Source: a virus. Taken from it: DNA of 64,000 nt. The position numbers and the translations under genes were made by a program. The notes under the pieces are model-generated. The model was not told where the DNA came from, did not search any database, and saw nothing but the letters and a program-made list of their open reading frames with translations. The first letter of the stretch is position 1. Every line of letters begins with the position of its first letter. The stretch is from positions 124,001 to 188,000 of the IMG/VR virus record IMGVR_UViG_3300009185_000001; one strand, 5' to 3'. This document shows, piece after piece, positions 8,699 to 18,194 of this stretch.

Positions 8699-10282
8699 AT
8701 GAGTAGAAAATTAACACAAGAAATTTTTAGAGAAGATTGCGTTGGAGATTCGTCTGGAAAACACAATTATAATCTTTTATCTTTAGATACGAATATATGT
8801 AATATTTCGAGTCAATATTTTATCGTTCCTAATAATATTAATTTAATTTTTAATGATTTCATAGCAAACGTCGAAAGCTTTACACAAGCAAATAATTTAT
8901 TTTTAGATCCAAAACGATTTAATTTAGTAAGTGCATCTGTAAATCTCTTAAGTTCTTATTGGACAAAACATGAATTTTCAGTTCATTATCCGTTAAACAT
9001 ATCATTATTGCAAAATATGACAGTTAGTTGTCCCACCGTTAATCAATTGGATGAAAAATTAATATCATTGGCAAAAATATATTTAAATACAAATTATGCA
9101 GCAACAGATTTTGAAGAAAATACAAATGTAAATGTGATATTTTTTCTTTATAATGTTCCAGTAAATCCTGCAAATCCCAATGATTTAATTACTTCTAAGA
9201 CAAGTCCAGAATTTTCTTTTAATGTTAGACATATGTATGCTGAATTTATAAGACAAGATGTTTCTCTTGGAAACGGTAAAATTTTTAAATTTAAAAATGT
9301 AAATAAAACTTGGATATTTAATTCAGTTACCATCGGAGCAACCGATTCTACAAAACAACCAGTATTTGTTCAAACAAATCCTCCTAGAATTTTAACAAAA
9401 CAAAATACTATCACTAAAAGATCTGAAATAAATATTATAATATCTTCAAATACTTTTAATTTTGATTTATATTATCAAGCAGTGAATTCTGGATTTTATT
9501 TTTCGGGAATAACTGATATAACACTTACAATAAATTCTGGAATTTATGTAGGAAGCAATTCGACAAACTCTCCTGCTCTTACGATTTCGGGATTTAGTGT
9601 CGGAGATACTATAAAAATAATAAACAATGGAAATATACTTGGATATGGAGGAAAGGGAGGAGAAGGACAAGATTTGGGAACTATTCCATCCGGTGCTAAT
9701 GATGGAAAAGAAGGAGGAGATGCTATTTTATTGAGATTTCCTGTATTGAGTATTGTTAATAATGGAGTTATTGGTGGTGGTGGTGGTGGCGGTGCAGGGG
9801 GAATTGCTTCGTATTCGGATAATAGATATCTAAAAGATTATTACGACCCCACAATTAGAGCAGAGCAGAACAAGTATGCAAACTACTCAAAACCCTCAAT
9901 AGGCTCTGGTGGCGGTGGCGGTGGTGGTGCAGGATATCTCGGAGGATATAACGGAGAATCGGGGGTTTCTCAAACATCACAACCAACTTCTACCAAGCAA
10001 TATTTATGGACATTACAATCTCCAGCACAGAACGGAAGTATAGGAACATTTTTTGCTGGAGGAGTAGGGGGAAGCGGAAATACTTCTGGAGGAAATGGTG
10101 GCTTATTAGGGCAACAAGGAACAAGTACTGGGAAAACCGATTCTAGTGGAATTAAATATCCACCTTTTGGAGGAAGTGCAGGATATGCAATACGAGGAAA
10201 AAGTTTTTTATCTTCAATAACAACAACAGTAGCAAATTCTTCTAATTTAAAAGGCGATGTTAGAGGTGCAATAGCTGATTGA
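8699..10282 (+). CDS. Glycine-rich receptor-binding adhesin, gp38-like C terminus
   Basis: The 527-aa product has an N-terminal domain related to the two preceding genes (SSYWTKHEFSVHYP replaces WIKP). From about residue 315 to the end it carries glycine-rich blocks such as GGGGGGGAGG and GGGGGGGGAGYLGGYNG separated by variable loops. Such blocks form polyglycine-II bundles in the distal adhesins of T-even phages (gp38 type), where the loops between them set receptor specificity. It is the last member of the three-gene set and is followed by small genes. Adhesin role is well supported by composition, not by residue-level homology. Confidence 0.65.
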   Translation: MSRKLTQEIFREDCVGDSSGKHNYNLLSLDTNICNISSQYFIVPNNINLIFNDFIANVESFTQANNLFLDPKRFNLVSASVNLLSSYWTKHEFSVHYPLNISLLQNMTVSCPTVNQLDEKLISLAKIYLNTNYAATDFEENTNVNVIFFLYNVPVNPANPNDLITSKTSPEFSFNVRHMYAEFIRQDVSLGNGKIFKFKNVNKTWIFNSVTIGATDSTKQPVFVQTNPPRILTKQNTITKRSEINIIISSNTFNFDLYYQAVNSGFYFSGITDITLTINSGIYVGSNSTNSPALTISGFSVGDTIKIINNGNILGYGGKGGEGQDLGTIPSGANDGKEGGDAILLRFPVLSIVNNGVIGGGGGGGAGGIASYSDNRYLKDYYDPTIRAEQNKYANYSKPSIGSGGGGGGGAGYLGGYNGESGVSQTSQPTSTKQYLWTLQSPAQNGSIGTFFAGGVGGSGNTSGGNGGLLGQQGTSTGKTDSSGIKYPPFGGSAGYAIRGKSFLSSITTTVANSSNLKGDVRGAIAD

Positions 10283-10287
10283 TTCCT

Positions 10288-10731
10288 ATGTTTGCACTAT
10301 TTAATAAAGATAAAAAGTTTATAGGATATAGTAATGATATTCCAGATAATTCTTGTATTTTAAAAAAAGAAATACCGCCTGAAACTTCTGATATGTTATT
10401 ATGGAGATGGGAAGGGGATTATGACAATGGAAAAATGATTTCCATCGGAATGGGATATCCCATCGAAGAAATTGAATTAGAGAAAAAGTTTTTTAATGAT
10501 ATAAACAAAAAATATCCAATAGAAACTCAAATTTTAAATATAATAAAACAGTTAAAAAAAATAGTTCAACATAATCAAGATATGATAGATGATGATTTTA
10601 TAGATATGGCTGATTGCATTATAAATGCGGAAGATAAATACAATAAAAGAATTAATTATTATAGAAATTACGAAAAATTAATATTAAAAAATGAATCAGA
10701 ACAACAATTCAAAAACATCTTTGGAAAATAA
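10288..10731 (+). CDS. Hypothetical protein after the adhesin, 147 aa
   Basis: The ATG at 10288 is preferred over an in-frame TTG at 10279 that overlaps the adhesin stop. The protein has an N-terminal beta part (MFALFNKDKKFIGYSNDIP) and a helical C-terminal half rich in lysine and asparagine with KKYPIETQILNIIKQLKKI. Small proteins of this layout next to fibre genes are often fibre-assembly chaperones, but no specific motif proves it. Confidence 0.5.
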   Translation: MFALFNKDKKFIGYSNDIPDNSCILKKEIPPETSDMLLWRWEGDYDNGKMISIGMGYPIEEIELEKKFFNDINKKYPIETQILNIIKQLKKIVQHNQDMIDDDFIDMADCIINAEDKYNKRINYYRNYEKLILKNESEQQFKNIFGK

Positions 10732-11173
10732 AAAAGATCCATATCTAAAATTTAGATATTCCCGTGGATTAGGAGATGTTATAGCTTGTATTTTACATAG
10801 TAAATTTTTTGGATGGTTGACAAAATTTATAACCGGAAAATCTAAGCCATGCAGTACTTGTTCAAAAAGAGCAGATGCATTAAATTTACTATTTCCCATA
10901 CCATTTTGGAAATTATTTTTTAAAAATGCAGAATTGATGATTCAAGCACTTGAGACAGACTTAAAAGATTTTGGATATGAAACAAGTATAACCGAAGATG
11001 GTTTGGGGGTATCTTCATTCAAAGCGGATGAGATTGAATTAAAAAATTCGGAAAATATAACTTCTATAGATTATAATGAAAATGATTATATAAAAAATTA
11101 TAGTTTAATTAATAGTGGAGAAAATATTTTAGGAGATTTTTTGATTAAAACAGAAATATACAAAAGAAAATAA
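10691..11173 (+). CDS. Hypothetical protein with CxxC motif, 160 aa
   Basis: Not recognised. It overlaps the previous gene by 41 bases. After a basic N terminus there is a hydrophobic segment (VIACILHSKFFGWLTKFI, about residues 30-47) followed by KPCSTCSKRADALN, a CxxCxxR motif seen in small phage virion-associated proteins. The C-terminal half is acidic and asparagine-rich. Membrane contact or zinc binding is possible. Confidence 0.5.
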   Translation: MNQNNNSKTSLENKKDPYLKFRYSRGLGDVIACILHSKFFGWLTKFITGKSKPCSTCSKRADALNLLFPIPFWKLFFKNAELMIQALETDLKDFGYETSITEDGLGVSSFKADEIELKNSENITSIDYNENDYIKNYSLINSGENILGDFLIKTEIYKRK

Positions 11174-11174
11174 T

Positions 11175-11642
11175 ATGGAAATAAAAATAATATCTACACA
11201 AAACATAACAAACTCTTTAGATTCTACTAGAGAATTTGGAAGTTTTTTACTAAAAGCAAATGCAGTCATTCATATGATACATTGGTATGTTTTAAACTAC
11301 AATTTACATAAAATATTAGGAAATTTATACGAAGATTTAGATGAATTGTTTGATAAATTGCAAGAAGAAATAATAGGAACAACAAGAAATAATAATTTAA
11401 ATTTTCCTAAAATTAATTTTCAAATTCCTGTTCTAGAATTAGATGATGTTTCTAGATTTGTAGATAATAATGATGAAATATTAAATATATATTTTGAGGT
11501 ATACAAAGAAGTTACCAGTGCAATAACTTCAATAGAATTTAATAATTTTACCACTCAGGTTAAAAGCGGAATACATAATACCGTAGATGAGATTCTATCT
11601 AGATTTAACAAGGCAAATTATCTTCTGTCTTTAGTTAAATAA
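11175..11642 (+). CDS. Ferritin-like four-helix protein, 155 aa
   Basis: The product starts with helix-forming sequence, then KANAVIHMIHWYVLNYNLHK (about 28-47) followed by LYEDLDELFDKLQEEIIG. The HMIHW--N--LH pattern and the next acidic helix recall Dps/ferritin-like phage proteins, in which histidines and acidic residues bind metal. The match is by pattern only. It ends 8 bases inside the convergent baseplate gene on the other strand. Confidence 0.45.
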   Translation: MEIKIISTQNITNSLDSTREFGSFLLKANAVIHMIHWYVLNYNLHKILGNLYEDLDELFDKLQEEIIGTTRNNNLNFPKINFQIPVLELDDVSRFVDNNDEILNIYFEVYKEVTSAITSIEFNNFTTQVKSGIHNTVDEILSRFNKANYLLSLVK

Positions 11643-14600
11643 GTCCTAATCCTTTATATAATTCATAGGACAGTTCGCTATCTAAAAATCCTTCATCTCC
11701 AAACCAGTATTTAGAAGTTGATAAATTTTCATTAATCGTTGTTTGTGGATTTTCCCAATCTATTAAACCTTCTAATTGTTTATAATCATAACTAGGAATG
11801 AATTCATAAAATTCATAATAAGAAGGCCAATTATAATCAGTTAGTCCTATAAAATTTGCTAAAATACCTACGGTGTATACCTGACATCCATTTATTTCTC
11901 CTGTTTGTATTGTTTTATATTTGTTTATGGATTTGTCTTTTAATATTACTGGAGTACCTGCTGTTATTTTATAACATAAAGAAGTAATAAGATCTCCTCT
12001 GTTTACAACGTTTTGATTGTTGACTGTTGTATATGAAGTTTCTTGTAAAGATTTTGCTCCTAACAATCTAGATTGATTTATGCTAGCATAATCAATTACT
12101 CGTTGAACATTAGGAGGAAAATTTAATCTGAAGTCTTCAGAATCCATTCCAACTTTTTTAGCCATATCATAAATTTGATTTATATTGCAGTAATCAATGT
12201 CTGCATTATTTGAAACAAAGTTTGCAATTTTTTCATATATAGAAACACCTAAATCATCATGCTCAAATGGATACTTTCCGTATATAGAACCTAAAAAGTT
12301 TTCAAACAAATTAGTACTTTCATTCAAAGAAGGCATGAAAGCCATTGATTGCATTTGTTTTGCCATATCAAAATCTTCGTTTAATTTAAAAATAGTTGTG
12401 TCTTGATGCTCTGTAAAATTCAAATAACGCGATTGTCCTGTTATTGTTTCTTTAAATGTGTCTGTTGTAAAATAAGGAAGATGTTCTTTTCCGTATTTAT
12501 TAACCCATTTAAGACCTGTCCAATCTCCGGTTGCTTGTAACGATTTATTCCATATAGAATAATTCATTATGGTTGGACTTGATTGATCTTCAAGATAAAA
12601 TGTAAATCCTTGTGGATTTATGTAAAATGTATTTAATATTTGTTTTGTGTTTCTATCTAAAATGTATATTTGATTTTCAATTGAATTTATAATATAAACC
12701 CTTCCTTTTAAATCACACCCAATACCTTCTAGTGCAGTTTCATCGGTATTTATATTTGGATCAAACCAATCAGGAGCATATGTCGTTTCAGTTGTTCCTG
12801 ACAAGTTTATTGTAAAAAGTGTTCCAGTACTATTATCCACAGAACCAACCCAACTATAACTAAAAGTAAACCAAGGGTTTTGATCCGTATCGAGAGTCAA
12901 ATGATTTAAGCCTATTATAGGATAAACAGAACTTAATAGAATTCCATTTGAATTTCTTTTTTCTAAAGAACATTCTCTAGTACTCCAAATATTGTTTGAA
13001 AGAGCAACCCAAACATTATTGTCTTTGTCTACTGCTATTTCTTGTGGGCAAGAACAAACTGGGTATGAATGAGAATATAGTAAGTTTCCATTAGAATCAT
13101 ATTTGATTAAATATCCACTAGCAAAGTATGAATATGTAACCCATACATTATCTTCAGTGTCAGTGTCTATTCCCGTTGGTTCTATGATGCCATTTGCTTC
13201 GTTATTGAGCAAATTATAATCATATGGAGAATTTTCGTCATATTCATAATATGATGTTTGTGAATACCAATCACCAATTGCTGGAGCGGGTGGAAATTTA
13301 TATTCAATAGCAGATGCAGGAGTTATAGCAAATAAAAAATTTCCATATCTATCAAATTTAAGGGTTGATATTGTATCATAAAGCGTAACCCATATATCCT
13401 GTTTACTATCTAAAACAACAGATGCTGGAGATACTTGATCATAAGACCAAAATCCTAAATTATTATCAGAAACTACTTTATTTATGTCTATTGCACATAA
13501 TATATCTCCTCTTGTTGTAAGTCTATAAAGATTATTTAATTCTGAATCCAATGCCCATGCATGATATGTAGGAGAAGGCATAGCTGCTACACTGCATATT
13601 CCATGAATACCAGAAAGTGCCATAGCATCTTTCGAAAAATCGACTTGATCATCATTAATGATTGGCATTTCAAAAGTTTTAATAACAGCAACGTTCATGT
13701 TTGGAGTATCCATTGCTGCTGATAATACGGGATTGTATATGTACTGAGCAACAGTCATCAGCCCCGCTTCTGGATTGGATATCCATAGCATGGGATTATA
13801 ATATTGTGTAGAAAGAGCAGGAAATTCTATGTCAACACTTCCGGTAATAACCGAATTTAAAGAAGAAGCAGTAGTGGTAAAAAACGTTCCCTTATAATAA
13901 CCCGGAGTTTTATATCCCGTTTCATCTATCCATTTAAATTCTGTTGGTTGTGGAGTAAAATTTGAATTCAATCCTGTCGTACCTACTTTTATAGATAAAT
14001 TTCCAGAAAGAGGAATGCTATGACAAAATGCATATTCTGGATTTAAAATTTTTATACCATTACTTCCATCGTTCCATTCATAGTTGTCGGGATATGGAAT
14101 AATGCTATTCGTATTTATTAATACAGGTTGTTGAGCTTGAGGCCATCTAGGATTTACATAATCTCTAATACCATTTTCAGTTATCCTTACATTATCTGGT
14201 GGTCTCACCATAAAAATATAAGGACATGAAACAGTTGCTAAACTATTTGAAAATCCCGGCAAGTCTTTGTCTGCATTGGCACTATCGTTAAAAGATCTTA
14301 TTCCACTTGTTCTTAAGGTTGCGATAAGTGTTGTATATGGCTTATCTTCTATGAAAAGATCATAATTGTGTATATCATCAATACAATAAAATTCGGCACT
14401 TCCAGTCACGCCAGCCACTAAACCGTCTCCATTGTTATTTATTTTTCCTACAGCATTGGAATATATCTTATCTTCTTTTGGAATTATTGTTTTTATTATA
14501 TTTCCATCCAGATCTAAAAATCTCCATTCTGGTCTTAAAAAAGACCACTTATTTCTAGGCTCTTGTGTTTGATATGATCTTGAAAATTGTGTCGCTAAAT

Positions 14601-15225
14601 CGATATAATGCGGACCTTCTTTCGAAGATGTGAAATTTATTTTAAATGGATATCTATTATAATGTCCAGCAAATGTAGGGGGTGGAACAACATCAAAATA
14701 TATAGACTCGTTTATAATAAGATTTACATTTAAACTAGAAGATAGGGTTACAACACCAGAAGATACATATGCAAATAAAGAAATTATATAATTTCCAGGT
14801 AACTCATATATATGACTTGGATTTATTTCAGTGCTCATACCCCCATCACCAAAACTCCATAATAAAGAATATGAAGAAAGCGTTTGTTGACTATTTGTTG
14901 TGAATTGATATCTAGTTGCCCTAGCATATCCCACATCTGGAGACACTCCAAAAGTTAAATTAGAATATGCAGCTTCTTTTATTGAAAATTCTATAATAGA
15001 AGAATTTGCTCCCTCTGAATTAGTTAAAGTTACATAAGCATATCGTTTTTCAGCTTTAATCGGAGTTCCTACTAGTTCTCCTGTGTTTGTTATAGAAATT
15101 CCACTCGGAAGACCAACCGCAGACCATGTAAGCGGACTTGTTCCAGAATGAGAAATAAACGCTGAAAAATAACTTCCAACAGTTAAATTAAAAGATTGTT
15201 TAGGAGTTATGTTTGGAGCAGACAT
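11635..15225 (-). CDS. Large baseplate-associated protein in the gp7 position, with Ig/PKD and propeller regions
   Basis: The 1196-aa product begins with an Ig-like repeat (LPSGISITNTGELVGTP, He_PIG type), then a PKD-like domain (LLWSFGDGGMSTEINPSHIY, about 120-145). Residues about 530-850 contain W/V-rich repeats (DSKQDIWVTLYD, DTEDNVWVTYS, DKDNNVWVALS) typical of NHL or SMP-30 propeller blades. The C-terminal 250 residues are helical. It lies 6 bases downstream of the gp6 gene, where T4 encodes the wedge protein gp7 (1032 aa). The gp7 equivalence is positional inference; the added adhesion-type domains are visible. Confidence 0.5.
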   Translation of the reverse strand: MSAPNITPKQSFNLTVGSYFSAFISHSGTSPLTWSAVGLPSGISITNTGELVGTPIKAEKRYAYVTLTNSEGANSSIIEFSIKEAAYSNLTFGVSPDVGYARATRYQFTTNSQQTLSSYSLLWSFGDGGMSTEINPSHIYELPGNYIISLFAYVSSGVVTLSSSLNVNLIINESIYFDVVPPPTFAGHYNRYPFKINFTSSKEGPHYIDLATQFSRSYQTQEPRNKWSFLRPEWRFLDLDGNIIKTIIPKEDKIYSNAVGKINNNGDGLVAGVTGSAEFYCIDDIHNYDLFIEDKPYTTLIATLRTSGIRSFNDSANADKDLPGFSNSLATVSCPYIFMVRPPDNVRITENGIRDYVNPRWPQAQQPVLINTNSIIPYPDNYEWNDGSNGIKILNPEYAFCHSIPLSGNLSIKVGTTGLNSNFTPQPTEFKWIDETGYKTPGYYKGTFFTTTASSLNSVITGSVDIEFPALSTQYYNPMLWISNPEAGLMTVAQYIYNPVLSAAMDTPNMNVAVIKTFEMPIINDDQVDFSKDAMALSGIHGICSVAAMPSPTYHAWALDSELNNLYRLTTRGDILCAIDINKVVSDNNLGFWSYDQVSPASVVLDSKQDIWVTLYDTISTLKFDRYGNFLFAITPASAIEYKFPPAPAIGDWYSQTSYYEYDENSPYDYNLLNNEANGIIEPTGIDTDTEDNVWVTYSYFASGYLIKYDSNGNLLYSHSYPVCSCPQEIAVDKDNNVWVALSNNIWSTRECSLEKRNSNGILLSSVYPIIGLNHLTLDTDQNPWFTFSYSWVGSVDNSTGTLFTINLSGTTETTYAPDWFDPNINTDETALEGIGCDLKGRVYIINSIENQIYILDRNTKQILNTFYINPQGFTFYLEDQSSPTIMNYSIWNKSLQATGDWTGLKWVNKYGKEHLPYFTTDTFKETITGQSRYLNFTEHQDTTIFKLNEDFDMAKQMQSMAFMPSLNESTNLFENFLGSIYGKYPFEHDDLGVSIYEKIANFVSNNADIDYCNINQIYDMAKKVGMDSEDFRLNFPPNVQRVIDYASINQSRLLGAKSLQETSYTTVNNQNVVNRGDLITSLCYKITAGTPVILKDKSINKYKTIQTGEINGCQVYTVGILANFIGLTDYNWPSYYEFYEFIPSYDYKQLEGLIDWENPQTTINENLSTSKYWFGDEGFLDSELSYELYKGLGLI

Positions 15226-15231
15226 TTTTTT

Positions 15232-17034
15232 TTAAAAATCAACGGCTTTTATATATCCACTTGGTTCAACAACTTCTATTCTAGAACCAATATTATTAAT
15301 ATTATTAAACACCGCATATTGATAAAATCCTAGCGTAACGTTTTGAGTATAAACCTTCGAATCTTGATTTGGGTATAAATCATTCCACAACAATATAGAA
15401 ATTCCGTTTACAGAAGTATTTGTATCATATCTATAGGTATCAACATTTGCTACTCCATCTATATTTAATATATCAGATGTTAATTTATATAAATCAATTA
15501 TTTGTCCTAATTTAGAAACTTTGTGATTAAAATTATTTAAAAATAAAGTTCTAATATCATTAACAATAGCCGAAGAAGCTCTTCTACTATTTTTATTTTT
15601 TGTTATTCTTAACTTAGAATTTGCTAAATCGTTTACACTTGATACACCATTAATAGGTTTTGCGTAAAAATCTAAATTCATATAAACAGGGTCCATAACA
15701 ACAATTTTTGATGTTATTGTTTTATTTTCATTCAATCCATTTATAATTAATTCTTTCTGCGGAGGAGCTAAAAAATCTTGTAATTCATTTTTTGGAACCG
15801 CATATACATATAAATTGTTAAAATTACAACTATTAGCAAATTTTATTTGATTTAATAAAATTTGATTTTCAAGCTGTGGATCGTTTAATCCTATTTCATA
15901 TAAATATTTTATATGACCTCTCATGTAATCATCATTGCTTATTACTTTAGAATCACATAAAATATTAAAATAATTTGCTTCTATAAAAGATTCATAGTCT
16001 CTATCGGTTACTAAACGATACTGAGATCTAAAGTTTTTTGGTGCATTCAATCGAATTGAATCTACATTTTCATAATCAGAATATGAATTGGAAGGATATT
16101 CATTAGACAGTGAAATAAAACTTAACTGTTGAGTTGAGAGTTTTTCTTCATAATTAAAACTAATATCAGATATAATTTCATTATATCGTACAGTATTGTA
16201 TTGAACAAATTTTGAACCATTTAATCCATTTGGAGCAACACCAGCAGCATTTGGATTTATTTGTAGATAATAAACAGCAACTTGATCACCCTCGTTTAAT
16301 TTTTTTCCATTGATACCATCTCCAAATTGTATTTCATATCTAAGATTTTCATTAAACCTTGTTGTAAAAACATTTTCAGTTGCAGTATATAAAAATAAGT
16401 CTGAAACATTTGTCCATTCTTGCCATTTAATTGCATTTTTTGGTTTTACATATACAAAAATATTAAAATGGTCAATTTGTATAGTAGTATCTAATGCCAA
16501 ATAAAGAACCTCATTGTCTATTCCAGCTGCACTATATAGTGGATATTCTTGAAAAGTTCCTTGATAAAGCAAATAGTTATTATTAACGTCTTCTATCTGT
16601 GAAGCAGCATCTACTAGCTTTGAAAATGCTATATCTTTATTTGTAGAAAATTGAGTTCCGCCTACATTGATATAACTATATCTAGAGATGAAGTAGTTGC
16701 CCCTAGAAAGCCCGTCAGTGGCTCCTAAACCAAAAGGAATGTTCTGCCCTATGCGACCAACAGGTTTATAATTTAAAAGCTTTACGATTCTATTCATGTT
16801 CTCATAAATTTGAGATTCTGAAAACATACTTTCTGAGGAAGTTTTATTCAAATAATACAAAAGAGTTGTAAATGTATAACTGATTATATCAATAAAACCT
16901 GATAGGTTAGATCCTTGATAATTTTGATCAGTAAAAACCTTTCCTTGATTTAATCGATTTACTATGATGTCTCTTATACTGACACCATCAAAAGCTACGT
17001 AGGAATTTTTATTGAAAGGAATTAAGTCACTCAT
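15232..17034 (-). CDS. 6: Baseplate wedge protein, T4 gp6-like (baseplate J family)
   Basis: The 600-aa product (T4 gp6: 660 aa) forms the ring that holds baseplate wedges together and drives sheath contraction. Support comes from the N-terminal segment GSNLSGFIDIISYTFTTLLY followed by MFSESQIYENMNRIVKLLNY, the usual start of gp6/J-type proteins, the central RFNENLRYEIQFGDGINGK strand pair with the conserved FGDG turn, and RLVTDRDYESFIEANYF. It starts next to the gp25 stop (ATGA overlap), giving the T4 order gp25-gp6-gp7. Confidence 0.85.
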   Translation of the reverse strand: MSDLIPFNKNSYVAFDGVSIRDIIVNRLNQGKVFTDQNYQGSNLSGFIDIISYTFTTLLYYLNKTSSESMFSESQIYENMNRIVKLLNYKPVGRIGQNIPFGLGATDGLSRGNYFISRYSYINVGGTQFSTNKDIAFSKLVDAASQIEDVNNNYLLYQGTFQEYPLYSAAGIDNEVLYLALDTTIQIDHFNIFVYVKPKNAIKWQEWTNVSDLFLYTATENVFTTRFNENLRYEIQFGDGINGKKLNEGDQVAVYYLQINPNAAGVAPNGLNGSKFVQYNTVRYNEIISDISFNYEEKLSTQQLSFISLSNEYPSNSYSDYENVDSIRLNAPKNFRSQYRLVTDRDYESFIEANYFNILCDSKVISNDDYMRGHIKYLYEIGLNDPQLENQILLNQIKFANSCNFNNLYVYAVPKNELQDFLAPPQKELIINGLNENKTITSKIVVMDPVYMNLDFYAKPINGVSSVNDLANSKLRITKNKNSRRASSAIVNDIRTLFLNNFNHKVSKLGQIIDLYKLTSDILNIDGVANVDTYRYDTNTSVNGISILLWNDLYPNQDSKVYTQNVTLGFYQYAVFNNINNIGSRIEVVEPSGYIKAVDF

Positions 17035-17534
17035 AAAATGTTTATATTATTTGCTTGAAAGTTTATTTGAAATCTATCAACCTTTCCAATATTTAATAGT
17101 TTATACACAAATAAAACATAATATTGATTTTCTTCGGGCATTGGCATTACTTGTACATTTTGCACTTCTATTCTAGGTTCTTGTGCAGCGGATTCTAATA
17201 TATTATTACCAAGTATTTTTGCTTTGAATTCTGTTATTCCTTCAAACAAATATTGGTCTAAAGATCCACCAAAGTTAGGACTTAATAATTTCTGTCCCTT
17301 TTTTGTTGTGAATATATTATAAAGAGAATTTCTTATTGCATTTGAATCATAATCAGCAACAATATCGTTACTTTCAACGGTGTTCAAACCATTTCCAACA
17401 TTATTATTTATAATTAAGTCCAAGTGCAAATCAGTATATACATATTGATTTTCCTTTGTTTCCTTTGAAGGATAATTAGTAGGAGAATTTACTTCTCTTG
17501 GTTTTATAAGATTATCTATGTAAATAGCAGCCAT
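17031..17534 (-). CDS. 25: Baseplate wedge protein, gp25/GPW family
   Basis: The 167-aa product belongs to the gp25-like family that links the sheath to the baseplate. The diagnostic region is NDIVADYDSNAIRNSLYNIFTTKKGQKLLSPNFGGSL (written here in part: NIFTTKKGQKLLSPNFG), matching the EPR-core area of the family, followed by ARI-type strands. The ATG at 17534 is chosen over an upstream in-frame TTG at 17564 because a palindromic late promoter lies just before it. It overlaps gp6 by ATGA. Confidence 0.85.
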   Translation of the reverse strand: MAAIYIDNLIKPREVNSPTNYPSKETKENQYVYTDLHLDLIINNNVGNGLNTVESNDIVADYDSNAIRNSLYNIFTTKKGQKLLSPNFGGSLDQYLFEGITEFKAKILGNNILESAAQEPRIEVQNVQVMPMPEENQYYVLFVYKLLNIGKVDRFQINFQANNINIL

Positions 17535-17540
17535 GTATGG

Positions 17541-17551
17541 TAAATATTTAT
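17541..17551. promoter_or_regulatory. Palindromic divergent late promoter
   Basis: The element TAAATATTTAT reads as a TAAATA box on the plus strand (17541-17546) and as ATAAATA on the minus strand (17545-17551). It lies 10 bases before the gp25 start at 17534 on the minus strand and upstream of the plus-strand gene at 17570. Confidence 0.5.
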
Positions 17552-17569
17552 GATAAAAACCCAATATAT

Positions 17570-18193
17570 ATGAGTAAAAAATTTAATAAATTTGAAACTT
17601 TATGCGAAAAGGCATTTACACACCATTCTAATGGTGGATTTCGTACAAATACACCAGTAAAACTTAGACCCGAATTTTTTAATTCAGATTTCTACAAGAC
17701 TCGTTACCAAACAGATTCTTTATTTGATACATGGCTGAGAGGATGTATTCAACAAAATCCTAATCTATTCTTTTTTATTCATGACATCGCAGCAAACAGC
17801 ACGAATGCAAGTGCTAAAGATGCAAACGACTTAGCAGGTTCTAATTACACCATCTTAACACTGAAAATGGATCCAAGAACATTGCAAGCACCTACGGAAT
17901 ATAATGAATTCTCGGTTCCGGGTGATTTTAATCTTATTGAGGTATTAGATTTTGGTATTAATCTTCCTCCTGTACAAGGAGTTCCTAATAAGTACGAAAA
18001 CTACGAAGCATATACTCAAAGCAAACCTGTACCCGCAAATCCTGATGATTTTAAAGCATTAGGAAATCAACCAATGGATAATAAACTTCCAGTGGCACAT
18101 ACAGCAATTCCTGCTTCTCCTGCTATTGCTAAAAAATATTTTACAGGTCCAACTCGCTCTAAAAAGAACGGCCCTAAGAAATTAAAAAAATAA
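17570..18193 (+). CDS. Hypothetical protein, 207 aa
   Basis: Not recognised. The ATG at 17570 is preferred because an in-frame ATG at 17537 would sit on top of the divergent promoter. The N-terminal half is well ordered (FETLCEKAFTHHSNGGFRTNTPVKLRPEFF as a charged/aromatic block, partly quoted: GGFRTNTPVKLRPEFF); the last 60 residues are proline- and lysine-rich and probably disordered. It stands alone on the plus strand between the baseplate and clamp-loader blocks and ends next to the convergent gp44 stop. Confidence 0.55.
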   Translation: MSKKFNKFETLCEKAFTHHSNGGFRTNTPVKLRPEFFNSDFYKTRYQTDSLFDTWLRGCIQQNPNLFFFIHDIAANSTNASAKDANDLAGSNYTILTLKMDPRTLQAPTEYNEFSVPGDFNLIEVLDFGINLPPVQGVPNKYENYEAYTQSKPVPANPDDFKALGNQPMDNKLPVAHTAIPASPAIAKKYFTGPTRSKKNGPKKLKK

Positions 18194-18194
18194 T

